NCBI GenBank assembly: GCA_016699855.1
Contig: CP064988.1
Span: forward strand, 3,004,501 to 3,068,500
Source: Rhodospirillales bacterium
GTDB taxonomy: Bacteria; Pseudomonadota; Alphaproteobacteria; Reyranellales; Reyranellaceae
Direction of reading: 5' to 3'
Length of the DNA: 64,000 nt
Position 1 is the stretch's first letter, and each line of letters starts with the position of its first letter. Both the position numbers and the translations under genes were made by a program. Positions 44,241 through 53,289 of the stretch are shown here, piece after piece. Below the pieces are notes generated by a model. The model was not told the origin of the DNA, searched no databases, and saw only the letters and a list, made by a program, of their open reading frames with translations.

Positions 44241-45083
44241 ATGCGCGTCGGCGTCTTTTACTTCCCCGTCGAGTACGGGATCGAACCGGGCGAGCTCGGC
44301 GCGGCGCTCGAGGCGCGCGGCTTCGAGTCGCTGTTCGTGTGCGAGCACACCCACATCCCGCTCAGCCGGCGCACGCCGTTCCCCGGCGGCGGCGAGCTGC
44401 CCAAGCGCTACGCCCACACCCACGATCCGTTCGTGGCGCTGTCCTTCGCGGCGGCGGCGACGAAGCGCCTCACGCTCGGCACCGGCGTCTGCCTGCTGCC
44501 GCAGCGCGATCCCATCGTCACCGCCAAGAGCGTCGCCAGCCTCGACCTGCTGTCGGGCGGACGCTTCGAGTTCGGCATCGGCGGCGGCTGGAACGTCGAC
44601 GAGATGGAGAACCACGGCGCCCGCCATGCCACGCGCTTCAAGCTGATGCGCGAGCGCGTGCTGGCGATGAAGGCGCTGTGGACGCAGGAGGCGGCCGAGT
44701 TCCACGGCGAGATGGTGAGTTTCGATCCGGTGTGGTGCTACCCCAAGCCGGCGCGCAAGCCGCATCCGCCGATCCTGCTGGGCGGCGAGACCGACCACAC
44801 GCTCAAGCGCGTCGTGGAATACTGCGACGGCTGGTTCCCGCGCGCCCGCGGCGGCTTCGACGCGGCGGCGGCGCTCGACCGGCTGCGTCGCGCGGCGGAG
44901 GCCGGCAAGCGCGATCCGGCGACGCTCTCGACCTCGGTGTTCGGCGCGCCGCCCGACGCCGCGACGCTGGACTCCTACCGCGCCGCCGGCATCGACCGCG
45001 CGCTGCTGGCGGTGCCCGACCTCGACCGCGACGGCATCCTGCGCGCGCTCGACACGATGGCGCCGCTGGCCAGGGCCGCCTAG
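44241..45083 (+). CDS. LLM-class F420/flavin-dependent oxidoreductase
   Basis: A 280-residue TIM-barrel protein of the luciferase-like monooxygenase superfamily. FESLFVCEHTHIPLS, LGTGVCLLPQRDPIVTAKSV, GGRFEFGIGGGWNVDEM and HPPILLGGETDHTL are conserved cofactor-site blocks, closest to the TIGR03619-type group. Whether it uses F420 or FMN cannot be told. GGAG lies 9 bases before ATG. Its neighbours are unrelated secreted proteins. Confidence 0.88.
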   Translation: MRVGVFYFPVEYGIEPGELGAALEARGFESLFVCEHTHIPLSRRTPFPGGGELPKRYAHTHDPFVALSFAAAATKRLTLGTGVCLLPQRDPIVTAKSVASLDLLSGGRFEFGIGGGWNVDEMENHGARHATRFKLMRERVLAMKALWTQEAAEFHGEMVSFDPVWCYPKPARKPHPPILLGGETDHTLKRVVEYCDGWFPRARGGFDAAAALDRLRRAAEAGKRDPATLSTSVFGAPPDAATLDSYRAAGIDRALLAVPDLDRDGILRALDTMAPLARAA

Positions 45084-45094
45084 GCCGGCCGCGC

Positions 45095-45625
45095 TCAGCG
45101 CGGCGCGCGCGTCGGCCTGCGGGTCGCGCCCGAGCTGCCGTTCATCGCGCACGCCCATTCGCCGGCGGTGGTCCGCCAGCACGCGCCGGTGGCGCCGCCG
45201 ACGTCGGTCTCGCGGCAGTTCAGCGTCGGATCGGCGCCGCCGCGGCCGGCGTCCTTCATCGAGATGCAGGTGGCCCAGGTCCACGACCCGCGCACCGGAT
45301 GGACCGGCGCGCGCGTGTCGGCGCCGGGCATGGCGACGCTGTTGTACAGCGACGCGAACGGCTGGGCGCCGCCGAGTTCGACCCGCGTCGCCTCCATCAG
45401 CCACAACTCGCCGCTGCCGGAATTGACCGTCTCGCGCCGGCAGCGGATCAGCACGGCGGCCTGCTGCGGCGACGGCGGCTGCGCCTGCGTCAGGGATGGA
45501 CACGCGACCGGATCGCGCGCGCCGTAGGGCGCGCCGGCGCCGGCCTGCGCGGCGGCCGGTGCCGGCGATGCCGCGCCGGCCGCCGCGGCGACGGCGACGG
45601 TGGCGAGCGTGGAAAGCGGTCGCAT
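45095..45625 (-). CDS. Secreted hypothetical protein with paired cysteines
   Basis: A 176-residue protein with an Ala-rich signal peptide (TLATVAVAAAAGAASPAPAA). The mature part has about six Cys (ACPS, IRCR, ATC, NCRE, ACWR, WACA), suggesting a disulfide-bonded periplasmic fold, and ends in a basic tail. No family is recognised. It converges on the LLM gene. Confidence 0.55.
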   Translation of the reverse strand: MRPLSTLATVAVAAAAGAASPAPAAAQAGAGAPYGARDPVACPSLTQAQPPSPQQAAVLIRCRRETVNSGSGELWLMEATRVELGGAQPFASLYNSVAMPGADTRAPVHPVRGSWTWATCISMKDAGRGGADPTLNCRETDVGGATGACWRTTAGEWACAMNGSSGATRRPTRAPR

Positions 45626-45795
45626 CCAAAATCCTCCGAGGCGCGCGTCGTGGCGCGGCCTGTGTCCGCGACCATGGCACGGATCGGCGGGCCGGGTCGA
45701 CGAGACGGCGTCGCGCGGATGGTCGACGACCCTCGATGTGATTTCCCCGCGCGGAGCCGCTATCCTGCGTCGGCCCGTCCCATCTGGAGAGAGCC

Positions 45796-46278
45796 ATGAT
45801 CCGTAGAAGTTTCATCCTCGGCGCCGCCGGCGCCGCCACCCTGTCGGTCCCCGCGCGCGCCGCCGACACGCTCTCCGGCAAGTATCTCGGCAACGGCAAG
45901 GAGGCGAAGATGGCCTTCGTCAGCGCCTGGACGCGCGAGCCGTTCTCCGGCAAGGACGCGATCACCATCGTGATGACCGAGAAGGACCACTCCGCCTCGA
46001 AGCGGCCGGACTGGGACGCCGATTTCGGCAAGTTCGGCAGCGCGCTGACGATCTCGGTGCACCGGGTCGACGGCCGCGTGTTCGGCTGCCAGGTGGCGCA
46101 CGACGCGCTCAAGCGCAAGCCGGTGTCGGTGCTGGGCAAGATCAAGACGGTGGATTTCAAGATCACCGGCGACCGCGTCGAGGGCCGCGTCACCTCGGGC
46201 GGGCCCGACAAGATGTTCGACGAGACCTACGAGGTCGACCTGGTCTTCGCCGCCGACATCCGCAAGAAGGCGGGCTGA
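45796..46278 (+). CDS. Secreted hypothetical protein
   Basis: A 160-residue protein beginning MIRRSFILGAAGAATLSVPA, a signal peptide with twin Arg and cleavage after ARAAD. The mature part is beta-rich (ITIVMTEKD, LTISVHRVDG, VDFKITGDRVEG). No family is recognised. ATG follows GAGAG. It is followed after 70 bp by another exported protein on the same strand. Confidence 0.65.
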   Translation: MIRRSFILGAAGAATLSVPARAADTLSGKYLGNGKEAKMAFVSAWTREPFSGKDAITIVMTEKDHSASKRPDWDADFGKFGSALTISVHRVDGRVFGCQVAHDALKRKPVSVLGKIKTVDFKITGDRVEGRVTSGGPDKMFDETYEVDLVFAADIRKKAG

Positions 46279-46348
46279 CATCGGCGTATCGACCGCGGCG
46301 GCGCGCGCCGACGGAGTCGGGGCGCCGCGTTCCCGCACCGGAGGCACG

Positions 46349-47461
46349 ATGACCACACCGCTGCACCGCGCCGCCGCCGTGGCGGCCGTCCTCGCCAGCG
46401 CGTCGGCCGCGCCGGCGGCGGCGTTCGACGCGCTGGAGCGCTTCATGCGCGTGGCGCCGCCCATCGACCTCGCCAAGCCCGGCGCGCTGCTCTCGCACAT
46501 CGACCTGCGCGTCTTCGCCGCGAAGACCGGCGTGCCGCCGGTCGTCGCGGTCAACCCCGGTGGCCTGCCGATGGCGGTCGCCGTCGCGCGCGAACCGGCC
46601 GGTGCGCCGCAGTTCGAGGAGCTGTTCGGCGTCAAGCTCGAGGCGATGACGTTCCACACCGAGACCGGCGCGCCGCCGGAGAACCTCCACCACGTCGAGT
46701 TCGCGCCCGGCTCCGCGCCGCGCATCGCCGCGGCGCTGGAGAGGCGCGGCTTCGCGCGCGAGACGCTCGGCCGGCACACCGTGTTCGCGAAAGGCGACGA
46801 CAACGCGGTGGACATCGCCGGGCGCCAGCCCGCGGATCCGTTCGGCGGCCATCTCGGCCTGTCGCAGCGCGTGCTGCCGCGCGACGGCGCGTCGGTCGTC
46901 ACCCGCGCCTGGCCGACCATGCACGCCGCCATCGCCGCGATCGACGGCAAGCGCGATCCCGCGGTCGTGGCGCTGGCCGCCACCATTCCGCCGCTGCGCG
47001 AGGCCGTCGGCAAGGGCGCGGTCGCCGAGCAGGCGGCGCTCTACGGCCTCGCCAGCTTCGCGGGCGCGACCGCCAACCGCGCCGCGCTCGACGCCGTGCT
47101 GGCCGGCAAGCGGCCGCCGACGCAGCCCGCGGGACTGACCATGCCGCTGTTCGCGGCGGCGTGGCTGGCGTCCGGCCGCATCGACAAGGACGCGTTCGCC
47201 GCGGTCGCCACGCTGCACAGCGACGCCATCGCCGCGCGCGAGGGCAACGCCGCCATCGCGCGCCGGATCGCCGCTTTTTCGACGGGCGAGGGCGCGGCCC
47301 CGGTGGTCTCGACCAAGGTCGCCTCGGCCGGCGCCGTCTGGGTCTCGGTCGTGGTCCTGCGCTTCGCCGGCCAGCCGCCGGAGCGCGGCGCCCGCGCCCT
47401 GCGGGCGTGGACGCAGGCCATCACCGAACGCGCCTTCACCCCGCTCGATCCGATGAAGTGA
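46349..47461 (+). CDS. Secreted hypothetical protein
   Basis: A 370-residue protein with signal peptide LHRAAAVAAVLASASAAPAA. The mature protein alternates beta-rich (about 55-160) and helical Ala-rich (180-320) regions; no catalytic motif is seen and the family is not recognised. ATG follows CGGAGG. It may be co-transcribed with the preceding secreted protein. Confidence 0.65.
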   Translation: MTTPLHRAAAVAAVLASASAAPAAAFDALERFMRVAPPIDLAKPGALLSHIDLRVFAAKTGVPPVVAVNPGGLPMAVAVAREPAGAPQFEELFGVKLEAMTFHTETGAPPENLHHVEFAPGSAPRIAAALERRGFARETLGRHTVFAKGDDNAVDIAGRQPADPFGGHLGLSQRVLPRDGASVVTRAWPTMHAAIAAIDGKRDPAVVALAATIPPLREAVGKGAVAEQAALYGLASFAGATANRAALDAVLAGKRPPTQPAGLTMPLFAAAWLASGRIDKDAFAAVATLHSDAIAAREGNAAIARRIAAFSTGEGAAPVVSTKVASAGAVWVSVVVLRFAGQPPERGARALRAWTQAITERAFTPLDPMK

Positions 47462-47471
47462 GGCCGGCGTT

Positions 47472-47502
47472 CTCTCCCTCTCCGCCGCGAACGGCGGGAG
47501 AG
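47472..47502. repeat. CCCTCTCCGCC half-unit palindrome
   Basis: Hairpin CTCTCCCTCTCCGCCGCGAA to CGGCGGGAGAG in the convergent gap between the secreted protein and the enolase-superfamily gene. Same end-unit as at 12092, 30834 and 49341. Confidence 0.6.
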
Positions 47503-47558
47503 CGCGTGGCCCGCGGCGGGCCGCGCGGCGCGTCCGAAGCGGGGCCTGTGGCGCCGTC

Positions 47559-48659
47559 TCAGATGTCGTAGGCGAAGCGCCGCACCGCGTCCTCGTTCCA
47601 CTCAAGCCCGGCGCCGGGACGGTCGGGCACCGTGACGCGTCCCCCGGCGACGGCGAACGGCTCGGCGACGATCGGATCGGCCCAGTCCTGCCACTCCAGC
47701 CAGTGCGCGCTCTCCGTCACGCGCAGCAGGTGCGCCGAGAACTCGGGATAGAGATGGCTCGACATCTCGATCCCCGCCGCGCCGGCGATCGCCGCCGCGC
47801 GCAGCCAGCCCGTGACGCCGCCGATGCGCATCAGGTCGGGCATCGCGAGGTCGCCGGCGCCGGCCGCCAGCGCCTGCGCCAGCGCGCGGGGTCCGTAGAA
47901 ATTCTCGCCGAGCTGCACCGGCGTGGCGAGCTCGCGCGTCAGCCGCGCGTGGCCCGCGAGATCGGTGTAGGCGACCGGCTCCTCGAACCAGTACAGCCCC
48001 TCGCGGTCGAGCGCGTGGCAGCGCCGCAGCGCATCGCCCAGGGTCAGGCCCTGGTTGAAATCGACCATCAGCTTGACCTCGTCGCCGGCGGCGGCGCGCA
48101 CGGCGGCGATGGCGGCGAGGTCGTCGGCCAGACGCGCGCGGCCCAGCCGCAGCTTCAGCGCCGTGAAGCCGCCCTCGGCCGCCAGCGCGGCGGCCTCGTC
48201 GCGCAGACCGCCCACGTCGGTCAGCCACAGCCCGTTGCTGTTGTAGGCCGGCACCTCGCCGGTGGCGCCGCCGAGGAACGCCGCCAGCGGCATCCCCGTG
48301 GCCTTGGCCAGCGCGTCCCACGCCGCCATGTCGAGGCCGGACACCGCGATCATCGACACGCCCTCGTTGCCGACGAGGTTCAGCGATTTCAGCCCGTCGC
48401 GGAAATCGTCGATCGGGCGCACCGGCTTGCCGGCGCGCGCCGCCGCCAGATCGCGGATCGCCGGCGCGATGTAGCGGGCGGCGCCCTTGAGATAGGGCTC
48501 GAGATAGGCGCGCCCGGTGATGCCCTCCTCGGTCAGCAGGTCGATCAACAGCACCGGCCAGTGGTCGAACAGCCCGACCTTGGACACCACCGGCCGGCGC
48601 AGCGGCACGTCCACCGCCCGCACCGTCACCGACCTGAACGTCAGCCCTTCGAACCGCAT
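47559..48659 (-). CDS. Mandelate racemase/muconate lactonising enzyme superfamily protein
   Basis: A 366-residue enolase-superfamily protein. Metal ligands are in LMVDFNQ (Asp), WFEEPV (Glu) and LGENFYG (Glu). The base motif reads ALKLRLG, i.e. K-x-R rather than the common K-x-K, and a His in MSSHLYPEF with Asp in MPDLMRIGG gives a mandelate racemase-like His-Asp dyad. It is likely an acid-sugar dehydratase or racemase; the substrate is unknown. It is divergent from a TetR regulator, which probably controls it. Confidence 0.9.
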   Translation of the reverse strand: MRFEGLTFRSVTVRAVDVPLRRPVVSKVGLFDHWPVLLIDLLTEEGITGRAYLEPYLKGAARYIAPAIRDLAAARAGKPVRPIDDFRDGLKSLNLVGNEGVSMIAVSGLDMAAWDALAKATGMPLAAFLGGATGEVPAYNSNGLWLTDVGGLRDEAAALAAEGGFTALKLRLGRARLADDLAAIAAVRAAAGDEVKLMVDFNQGLTLGDALRRCHALDREGLYWFEEPVAYTDLAGHARLTRELATPVQLGENFYGPRALAQALAAGAGDLAMPDLMRIGGVTGWLRAAAIAGAAGIEMSSHLYPEFSAHLLRVTESAHWLEWQDWADPIVAEPFAVAGGRVTVPDRPGAGLEWNEDAVRRFAYDI

Positions 48660-48757
48660 CGCCGCCTCCCGCCGCTCCCGACAGGACGCGCAGTCGAAAC
48701 CCGCGGGCGACCGATGTACATTCACTACCGGGTATACTTTGGCGGCGAGGCGTTCCC

Positions 48758-49429
48758 ATGCCCCGGTCCCCGGCGCCGACGCGCCAACGCATCCTCGACG
48801 CCGGCTACCGGCTGTTCCGGCGCAAGGGCTTCACGCGCGCCGGCATGGACGAGATCGCGGCGGCGGCGAAGCTCACCAAGCGCACGCTCTACCACCATTT
48901 CGACAGCAAGGACGCGCTGCTCGCCGCCGTGCTCGCGGCCCAGCACGAGCTGGCGCTGGCGGCGTTCCGCACCTTCGGCCACGGCCTCGACGGCGCGCCC
49001 GACGCCATCGTCGACAAGCTGTTCGCCGATCTCGCGGTGTGGGCCGACACGCCGCGCTGGGCCGGGTCGGGCTTCACGCGCCTCGTGATCGAGCTGGCCG
49101 ATCTGCGCGGCCATCCCGCGCGCGCCATCGCGCGCCGCCACAAGGCGATGCTCGAGGGCCATCTCGCCGACACGCTGGCGCGCGCCGGCGTCGCGGCGGC
49201 GCGCGAGCGCGCGCGTGAGATCTGGCTGCTGTCGGAGGGCGCGATCTCGCTCACCCTCGTCCACGGCGGCCGCGCCCACATCGACGCCGCGGCCCGCGCC
49301 GCGAAGCGGCTGCTGGCGGTGGACGCGCCGTCTTCATGTGCCCTCTCCGCCGCGCAGCGGGGGACGGGGAGGGGACCCGCCGCGAAGAGGTGGAACGCCG
49401 TATCGGCGAAGCCGATACGACGGGGGTGA
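48758..49429 (+). CDS. TetR-family transcriptional regulator
   Basis: A 223-codon gene. The N-terminal HTH (RILDAGYRLFRRKGFTRAGM then LTKRTLYHHFDSKDALLAAV) is canonical, followed by a helical ligand domain. The last 30 or so codons (from SSCALSAAQ) lie inside the dispersed palindromic element at 49341-49571, so the native C-terminus has been replaced by repeat-encoded residues. A TATACT -10 at 48733-48738 is suitably placed for its own promoter. It faces the enolase-superfamily gene across a 98-bp gap and probably represses it. Confidence 0.88.
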   Translation: MPRSPAPTRQRILDAGYRLFRRKGFTRAGMDEIAAAAKLTKRTLYHHFDSKDALLAAVLAAQHELALAAFRTFGHGLDGAPDAIVDKLFADLAVWADTPRWAGSGFTRLVIELADLRGHPARAIARRHKAMLEGHLADTLARAGVAAARERAREIWLLSEGAISLTLVHGGRAHIDAAARAAKRLLAVDAPSSCALSAAQRGTGRGPAAKRWNAVSAKPIRRG

Positions 49430-49571
49430 GGTGGTCGCCGTACCGGTCGTGATGTCGATGGAGGTGCAACGTGCGTCGAGGCGGGACGCGAGGGACCGCA
49501 CCACGACCACCTCACCCTCCCACGCCTTCGGCGCGGGCCCCGCCCTCTCCCCCGCTGCGCGGCGGAGAGGG
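49341..49571. repeat. Composite palindromic (MITE-like) dispersed repeat, copy 2
   Basis: About 231 bp bounded by CCCTCTCCGCC and GGCGGAGAGGG, with inner arms GGTGAGGTGGTCG / CGACCACCTCACC and the core word ACGTGCGTCGA (49469-49479) shared with copy 1 at 12092-12273. It overlaps the 3' end of the TetR gene, showing insertion into coding sequence. Confidence 0.78.
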
Positions 49572-49636
49572 AATGAAGTCGCCGCCTGAGATGGGAGAAT
49601 CCGCTGGCTTCGTTTCGGCCGCGCTATGATCCCCCG

Positions 49637-50911
49637 ATGAGACCCCCGTTCCTCGCCACGCTGCTGATCCCGCGGCTGCCGTTCCACTATTGCTGGGTCG
49701 TGCTGGGCTGCGTGTGCCTGGCGGGGTTCGCGCGGCAGGGGCCGGCCGTGGCGGTGCTGTCGATCTTCGTCACCCCCATGACGAGCGAGCTGGGTTGGTC
49801 GCGCACCGAGATCTCCGGCGCCGTCTCGCTTGGCGGCCTGCTGGCGGCGCTGGTCTCGCCGGTGCTCGGCCCGGTGCTCGACCGAAGGGGCGCGCGCCTG
49901 GTGCTGACGCTGGCGGTGCTCGGCGTCGGGCTGGCCTGCATGGGCCTGTCGCTGGTCGCCACGCTGCCCGCCTTCTATCTCGGCTTCTGCTTCGCGCGCA
50001 TGGTCTGGGCCGGGCCCTACGATCTCGGCCTCTACGGCGCGCTCAACGCCTGGTTCGTCTCGCGCCGGGCGCTCGCGAACTCGATCGCCTCGCTGGCCCA
50101 GCTCGCGGGTCTGGTGGCGCTGCCGCTGGTGGCGCAGCTCGCCATGCGCGACGGCGGCTGGCGCGCGGCGTGGGTGGCGGTCGGCGCCACGGTGCTGATC
50201 GTCGGCCTGCTGCCGGTGTGGCTGCTGATCGTGCGCCGGCCCGAGGATGTCGGCCTGACGCCCGACGGCGCCGCCGCCGCCGACGCGTCGGCCGCCGCGG
50301 CCGAGCCGTCCTTCACCCGCGGCGAGGCGATGCGCACGCCGGCCTTCTGGCTGCTGACGCTCTACACCGTGCTGGTCTTCCCCGTGCAGGCCGGCGTCAG
50401 CCTGCACCAGGCGCCGCACCTGATCGAGCGCGGGCTCTCGCCCATGGCCGCCGCCGGCGTCGTCGCGGTGTTCTCCTCGCTGTCGGCGCTGGCCGCCTTC
50501 GGCCTCGGCTTCCTGCCCAGGCGCTGGCCGGTGCGCCACGCCATGGCCGCCTCGGCCGCCGCGCTGGCCGTCGGCACGTTCGGGCTGCTGGCCGTCCACG
50601 ACGCCGCCGGCGCCTACCTCGCCGGCGGCTTGTTCGGCGCCGGGATCGGCGGCGTGATGACCCTGCTGCCGCTGGCCTGGGCCGACTATTTCGGCCGCCG
50701 CAGCTACGGCGCCATCCGCGGCGTCGCGCTGTCGGCGCAGGTGCTGGCCCAGGCCGCCGGGCCTCTCTTGTCGGGCATCCTGCGCGACGCGACCGGCGAC
50801 TACACCGCCTCGCTGCTGGTGCTGGGGACGCTGGCGGCGCTCGCTGTCGTCGCGGCTGTCGTGGCGCGGCGCCCCGCGCCGGAGCGTGGCGCCGGTCGGG
50901 ACCCGTCCTAG
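49637..50911 (+). CDS. MFS transporter
   Basis: A 424-residue protein with 12 membrane helices and a central loop at about residues 205-235. The motif GPVLDRRGARLVLTLAVLG is the MFS signature; the MTSELGWSRTEIS start is typical of monocarboxylate-type carriers. The last third (from about LLAVHDAAGAYLAGG) is duplicated in damaged form at 53290-53616. The substrate is unknown. The frame ends just before a long hexanucleotide repeat tract. Confidence 0.88.
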   Translation: MRPPFLATLLIPRLPFHYCWVVLGCVCLAGFARQGPAVAVLSIFVTPMTSELGWSRTEISGAVSLGGLLAALVSPVLGPVLDRRGARLVLTLAVLGVGLACMGLSLVATLPAFYLGFCFARMVWAGPYDLGLYGALNAWFVSRRALANSIASLAQLAGLVALPLVAQLAMRDGGWRAAWVAVGATVLIVGLLPVWLLIVRRPEDVGLTPDGAAAADASAAAAEPSFTRGEAMRTPAFWLLTLYTVLVFPVQAGVSLHQAPHLIERGLSPMAAAGVVAVFSSLSALAAFGLGFLPRRWPVRHAMAASAAALAVGTFGLLAVHDAAGAYLAGGLFGAGIGGVMTLLPLAWADYFGRRSYGAIRGVALSAQVLAQAAGPLLSGILRDATGDYTASLLVLGTLAALAVVAAVVARRPAPERGAGRDPS

Positions 50912-51332
50912 TGGAGCCTCGCCACCGCCACCGCCACCGCCACCGCGACCGTCACTGACACCGCCACCGCCACCGCGACCGTCACCGCCACCGCGACCGC
51001 GACCGCCACCGCGACCGCGACCGCCACCGCCACTGACACCGCCACCGCCACCGCGACCGTCACCGCGACCGCCACCGCCACCGCGACCGTCACCGCCACC
51101 GCGACCGCCGCCGCCACCGCCACCGCGACCGCCACCCGTCGACCGGGTCGACCCCGCCGACGCCGTTGGCGTTCGCGCCGGTCGCGCGGCTGTTGCGGCC
51201 GCCGCCCGGATTCCGCACGCTCCGCCGACAGGACGCGGCGCCGCCGCGACGCCGGACCGGCGCCGGAGTCCGCCGGCGCCGCTCCAGACGACGCATTGAA
51301 GGTCCGCGCGCGGCGCGGCGGCCGGGGGCTCG
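50912..51332. other. 421-bp gap dominated by a hexanucleotide tract
   Basis: No gene is supported. The first half is the ACCGCN repeat tract (50921-51136). The second half (51137-51332) is GC-rich, continues as Pro/Arg-like low complexity in one frame and shows no ribosome site except before the transporter at 51333. Confidence 0.6.
50921..51136. repeat. ACCGCN hexanucleotide tandem tract
   Basis: About 216 bp of degenerate 6-bp units, mainly CACCGC and GACCGC with occasional GACCGT and CACTGA. It begins 10 bases after the MFS stop. Units of a multiple of three keep all frames open, giving Val/Ala or Pro/Arg alternations that are not real proteins. Such tracts are prone to slippage and may vary between strains. 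Confidence 0.85.
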
Positions 51333-52202
51333 ATGACCGAAACGCGTGAAGGAACGCCCGGCGAGGCCGGCGGCGCCGACCCGCTTCCGCCGTCGGAGAT
51401 CGCGCGGGCCTGCGAGGCCGCCGGCGCCGCCAAGGCGGCGCGCGACGCCGTCGCGCTCCTCGTCCTCGGTGTCCTCGCCGGCGCCTTCATCGCGTTCGGC
51501 GCGATGTTCATGACCGTGGTCGCGACCGGGGCCGGCGACCTGCCCTGGGGGGTCGGGCGCCTCCTCGCCGGGCTGGTCTTCTCCCTCGGCCTCATCCTGG
51601 TGGTCGTGGGCGGCGCCGAGCTGTTCACCGGCGACGCGCTGATGGTCGTGGCCTGCGCCAGCGGGCGGATCGCGCCGGGCGCGCTCCTGCGCGCGTGGTC
51701 GCTCGTCTACCTCGGCAACATCGCCGGCGCGGCGGGCACCGCCGCGATGGTGTTCCTCGCCGGGCAGCATGGCTTCGCCGGCGGCGCCGTCGGCGGCACC
51801 GCGCTGGCGATCGCGTCGGCCAAGGCGGCCCTGCCGACGGCGCAGCTGTTCGTCCTGGCCGTCCTCTGCAACGTGCTGGTCTGCCTCGCGGTGTGGATGG
51901 CGTTCGGCGCGCGGACGGCGGCCGGCAAGGTCGCCGTCATCGTGCCGCCGGTGGCCGCCTTCGTCGCCGCCGGGTTCGAGCACTCCATCGCCAACCTCTA
52001 CTTCCTGCCCTACGGCCTCGCCATCAAGGCGTGGGCCGCGCCGGAGTTCTGGACGGCGGTCGGCCGCAGCGCCGCCGACTATCCGGCCCTGACCGCCGGC
52101 GCCGCGCTCCATAACATCGCCGTGTCGACCGTCGGAAATCTGGTCGGCGGCAGCCTCCTGGTCGGCGTCGTCTACTGGTTCCTGTATCTGCGGCGGCGCT
52201 AG
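51333..52202 (+). CDS. Formate/nitrite transporter (FNT) family channel
   Basis: A 289-residue protein with a 35-residue cytoplasmic N-terminus and six membrane helices. Two reentrant FNT loops are visible: GGAELFTGDALMV after helix 2 and a helix-5 region with the pore His (FEHSIANLYFLP), then NLVGGSLLVG. It is a pentameric anion channel for formate, nitrite or a related monovalent anion; the anion cannot be assigned. ATG follows GGGGG-rich bases, and the start is supported by the family length. Confidence 0.9.
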   Translation: MTETREGTPGEAGGADPLPPSEIARACEAAGAAKAARDAVALLVLGVLAGAFIAFGAMFMTVVATGAGDLPWGVGRLLAGLVFSLGLILVVVGGAELFTGDALMVVACASGRIAPGALLRAWSLVYLGNIAGAAGTAAMVFLAGQHGFAGGAVGGTALAIASAKAALPTAQLFVLAVLCNVLVCLAVWMAFGARTAAGKVAVIVPPVAAFVAAGFEHSIANLYFLPYGLAIKAWAAPEFWTAVGRSAADYPALTAGAALHNIAVSTVGNLVGGSLLVGVVYWFLYLRRR

Positions 52203-52230
52203 GACGGCGGCGCGACGCCGCGCCCTCATG

Positions 52231-52257
52231 TTCCTCGCCGCCACCGGCGGAGAGGAA
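52231..52257. repeat. TTCCTCGCCG palindromic half-unit
   Basis: Hairpin TTCCTCGCCGCC to GGCGGAGAGGAA in the convergent gap after the FNT gene, followed by a second small hairpin CGGAAC/GTTCCG and a GGTGAGGGGGGCGCC tail. A diverged member of the CTCTCC-GGAGAG family. Confidence 0.5.
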
Positions 52258-52318
52258 CGGCGGAACGAAGTTCCGCCGGAGGTGAGGGGGGCGCCTGCCG
52301 CGCTCGCGCTCGCGCGGG

Positions 52319-53206
52319 CTACCGCCGCGCCGCCACCGGCAGGCCCTGCGCCGCCAGATACCGTTCCAACGTGTCGCCCCAGAGTTCCGGCGAATTGATG
52401 ATCCGGTGGCCGGCGCCGGCCGCGACCGGCTGGTACTCGTGGAAGGAACCCCGCCCGCCGGCGGCCTTGAACGCCTCGAAGTTCCGGCGGCTGTGGGCGA
52501 GCGGATAGAACGAGTCCTTGTCGCCGTAGAGCCAGAGCGTCTCGCGCGGGAAGCTCCCGCCGAGCCGGAAGATCCGCTGGTTGATCGCCGCGGCCTGCGC
52601 GCATCCCGCGCCCATCCAGCCGCCGACGAAGTTGATCGTCGCGCGCGGGATTTCCGGCCGCCGGCCGCTCCAGGCGATGGCGAGGATGCCGCCGCGCGAC
52701 TGCCCGCCGACCACGACCTGGCGCCGGTCCACGAACGGCATCGCCAGCACCGCGGTCGTCGCCGCGTCGATGTCCCGCAGCGCCCGCTCGGCGCCCGGCA
52801 CCGACAGCGTCTCCTCGCACGCGTAGCCCTTGTCGCGCGGCTGGCCGAAGCCCTCGTCGTACAAGCCCTCCGAGCCGCCGCGGCCGCGCCGCGACGGCAG
52901 CGCGACGGCCCATCCCCGCGCCGTGAACCACGCGCTCAGCTGTTCGGGATCGTAGGGCCGGCGGAACAACGACGGATCGTCGCCGCGCCCGGTCGAGCCG
53001 TGGTGGAAGATCAGGGTCGGAAACGGACCGGCGCCGGCCGGCCGGTGTATCCGCGTGGACAGGCGGACGGACTCGCCGTCGATGACGACGGGGATCATCT
53101 CCGTCCGCTGCGTCGGTCCCGAGGGCTGCGCGCGCGCGAGGAGCGGCCACGCCGCCGCGCCGCCAAGCAGCGCCGTGAACGCCCGCCGCTTCAGGGATGT
53201 GGTCAT
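52319..53206 (-). CDS. Exported alpha/beta hydrolase, dienelactone hydrolase-like
   Basis: A 295-residue protein with signal peptide MTTSLKRRAFTALLGGAAAW (basic start, cleavage after LARAQ). The fold shows LIFHHGSTGRGDD at the oxyanion loop, nucleophile GQSRGG, acid in LWLYGDKDSFYPL and a late His in AAGAGHRIIN. It is probably a periplasmic esterase or peptidase-like enzyme of unknown substrate. It lies between the FNT gene and the truncated MFS copy, i.e. inside the duplicated segment. Confidence 0.85.
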   Translation of the reverse strand: MTTSLKRRAFTALLGGAAAWPLLARAQPSGPTQRTEMIPVVIDGESVRLSTRIHRPAGAGPFPTLIFHHGSTGRGDDPSLFRRPYDPEQLSAWFTARGWAVALPSRRGRGGSEGLYDEGFGQPRDKGYACEETLSVPGAERALRDIDAATTAVLAMPFVDRRQVVVGGQSRGGILAIAWSGRRPEIPRATINFVGGWMGAGCAQAAAINQRIFRLGGSFPRETLWLYGDKDSFYPLAHSRRNFEAFKAAGGRGSFHEYQPVAAGAGHRIINSPELWGDTLERYLAAQGLPVAARR

Positions 53207-53289
53207 CCCGTCACCTCGTCGGAATTGAGGAGGGCCGCAGGATACCACCCCGCGTCGTTCGGCGCATGCGCCTGCGACGGGAATGCTGC

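Noticed and set aside
48710..48745. TetR operator in the TetR/enolase-superfamily divergent gap
   Set aside because: TGTACA and GTATAC are each palindromic but do not form a convincing extended inverted repeat; only the TATACT -10 is mentioned under the gene.
50908..51135. Val/Ala alternating peptide and a Pro/Arg-rich peptide
   Set aside because: Both are translations of the ACCGCN tract, which stays open in every frame; no ribosome site.
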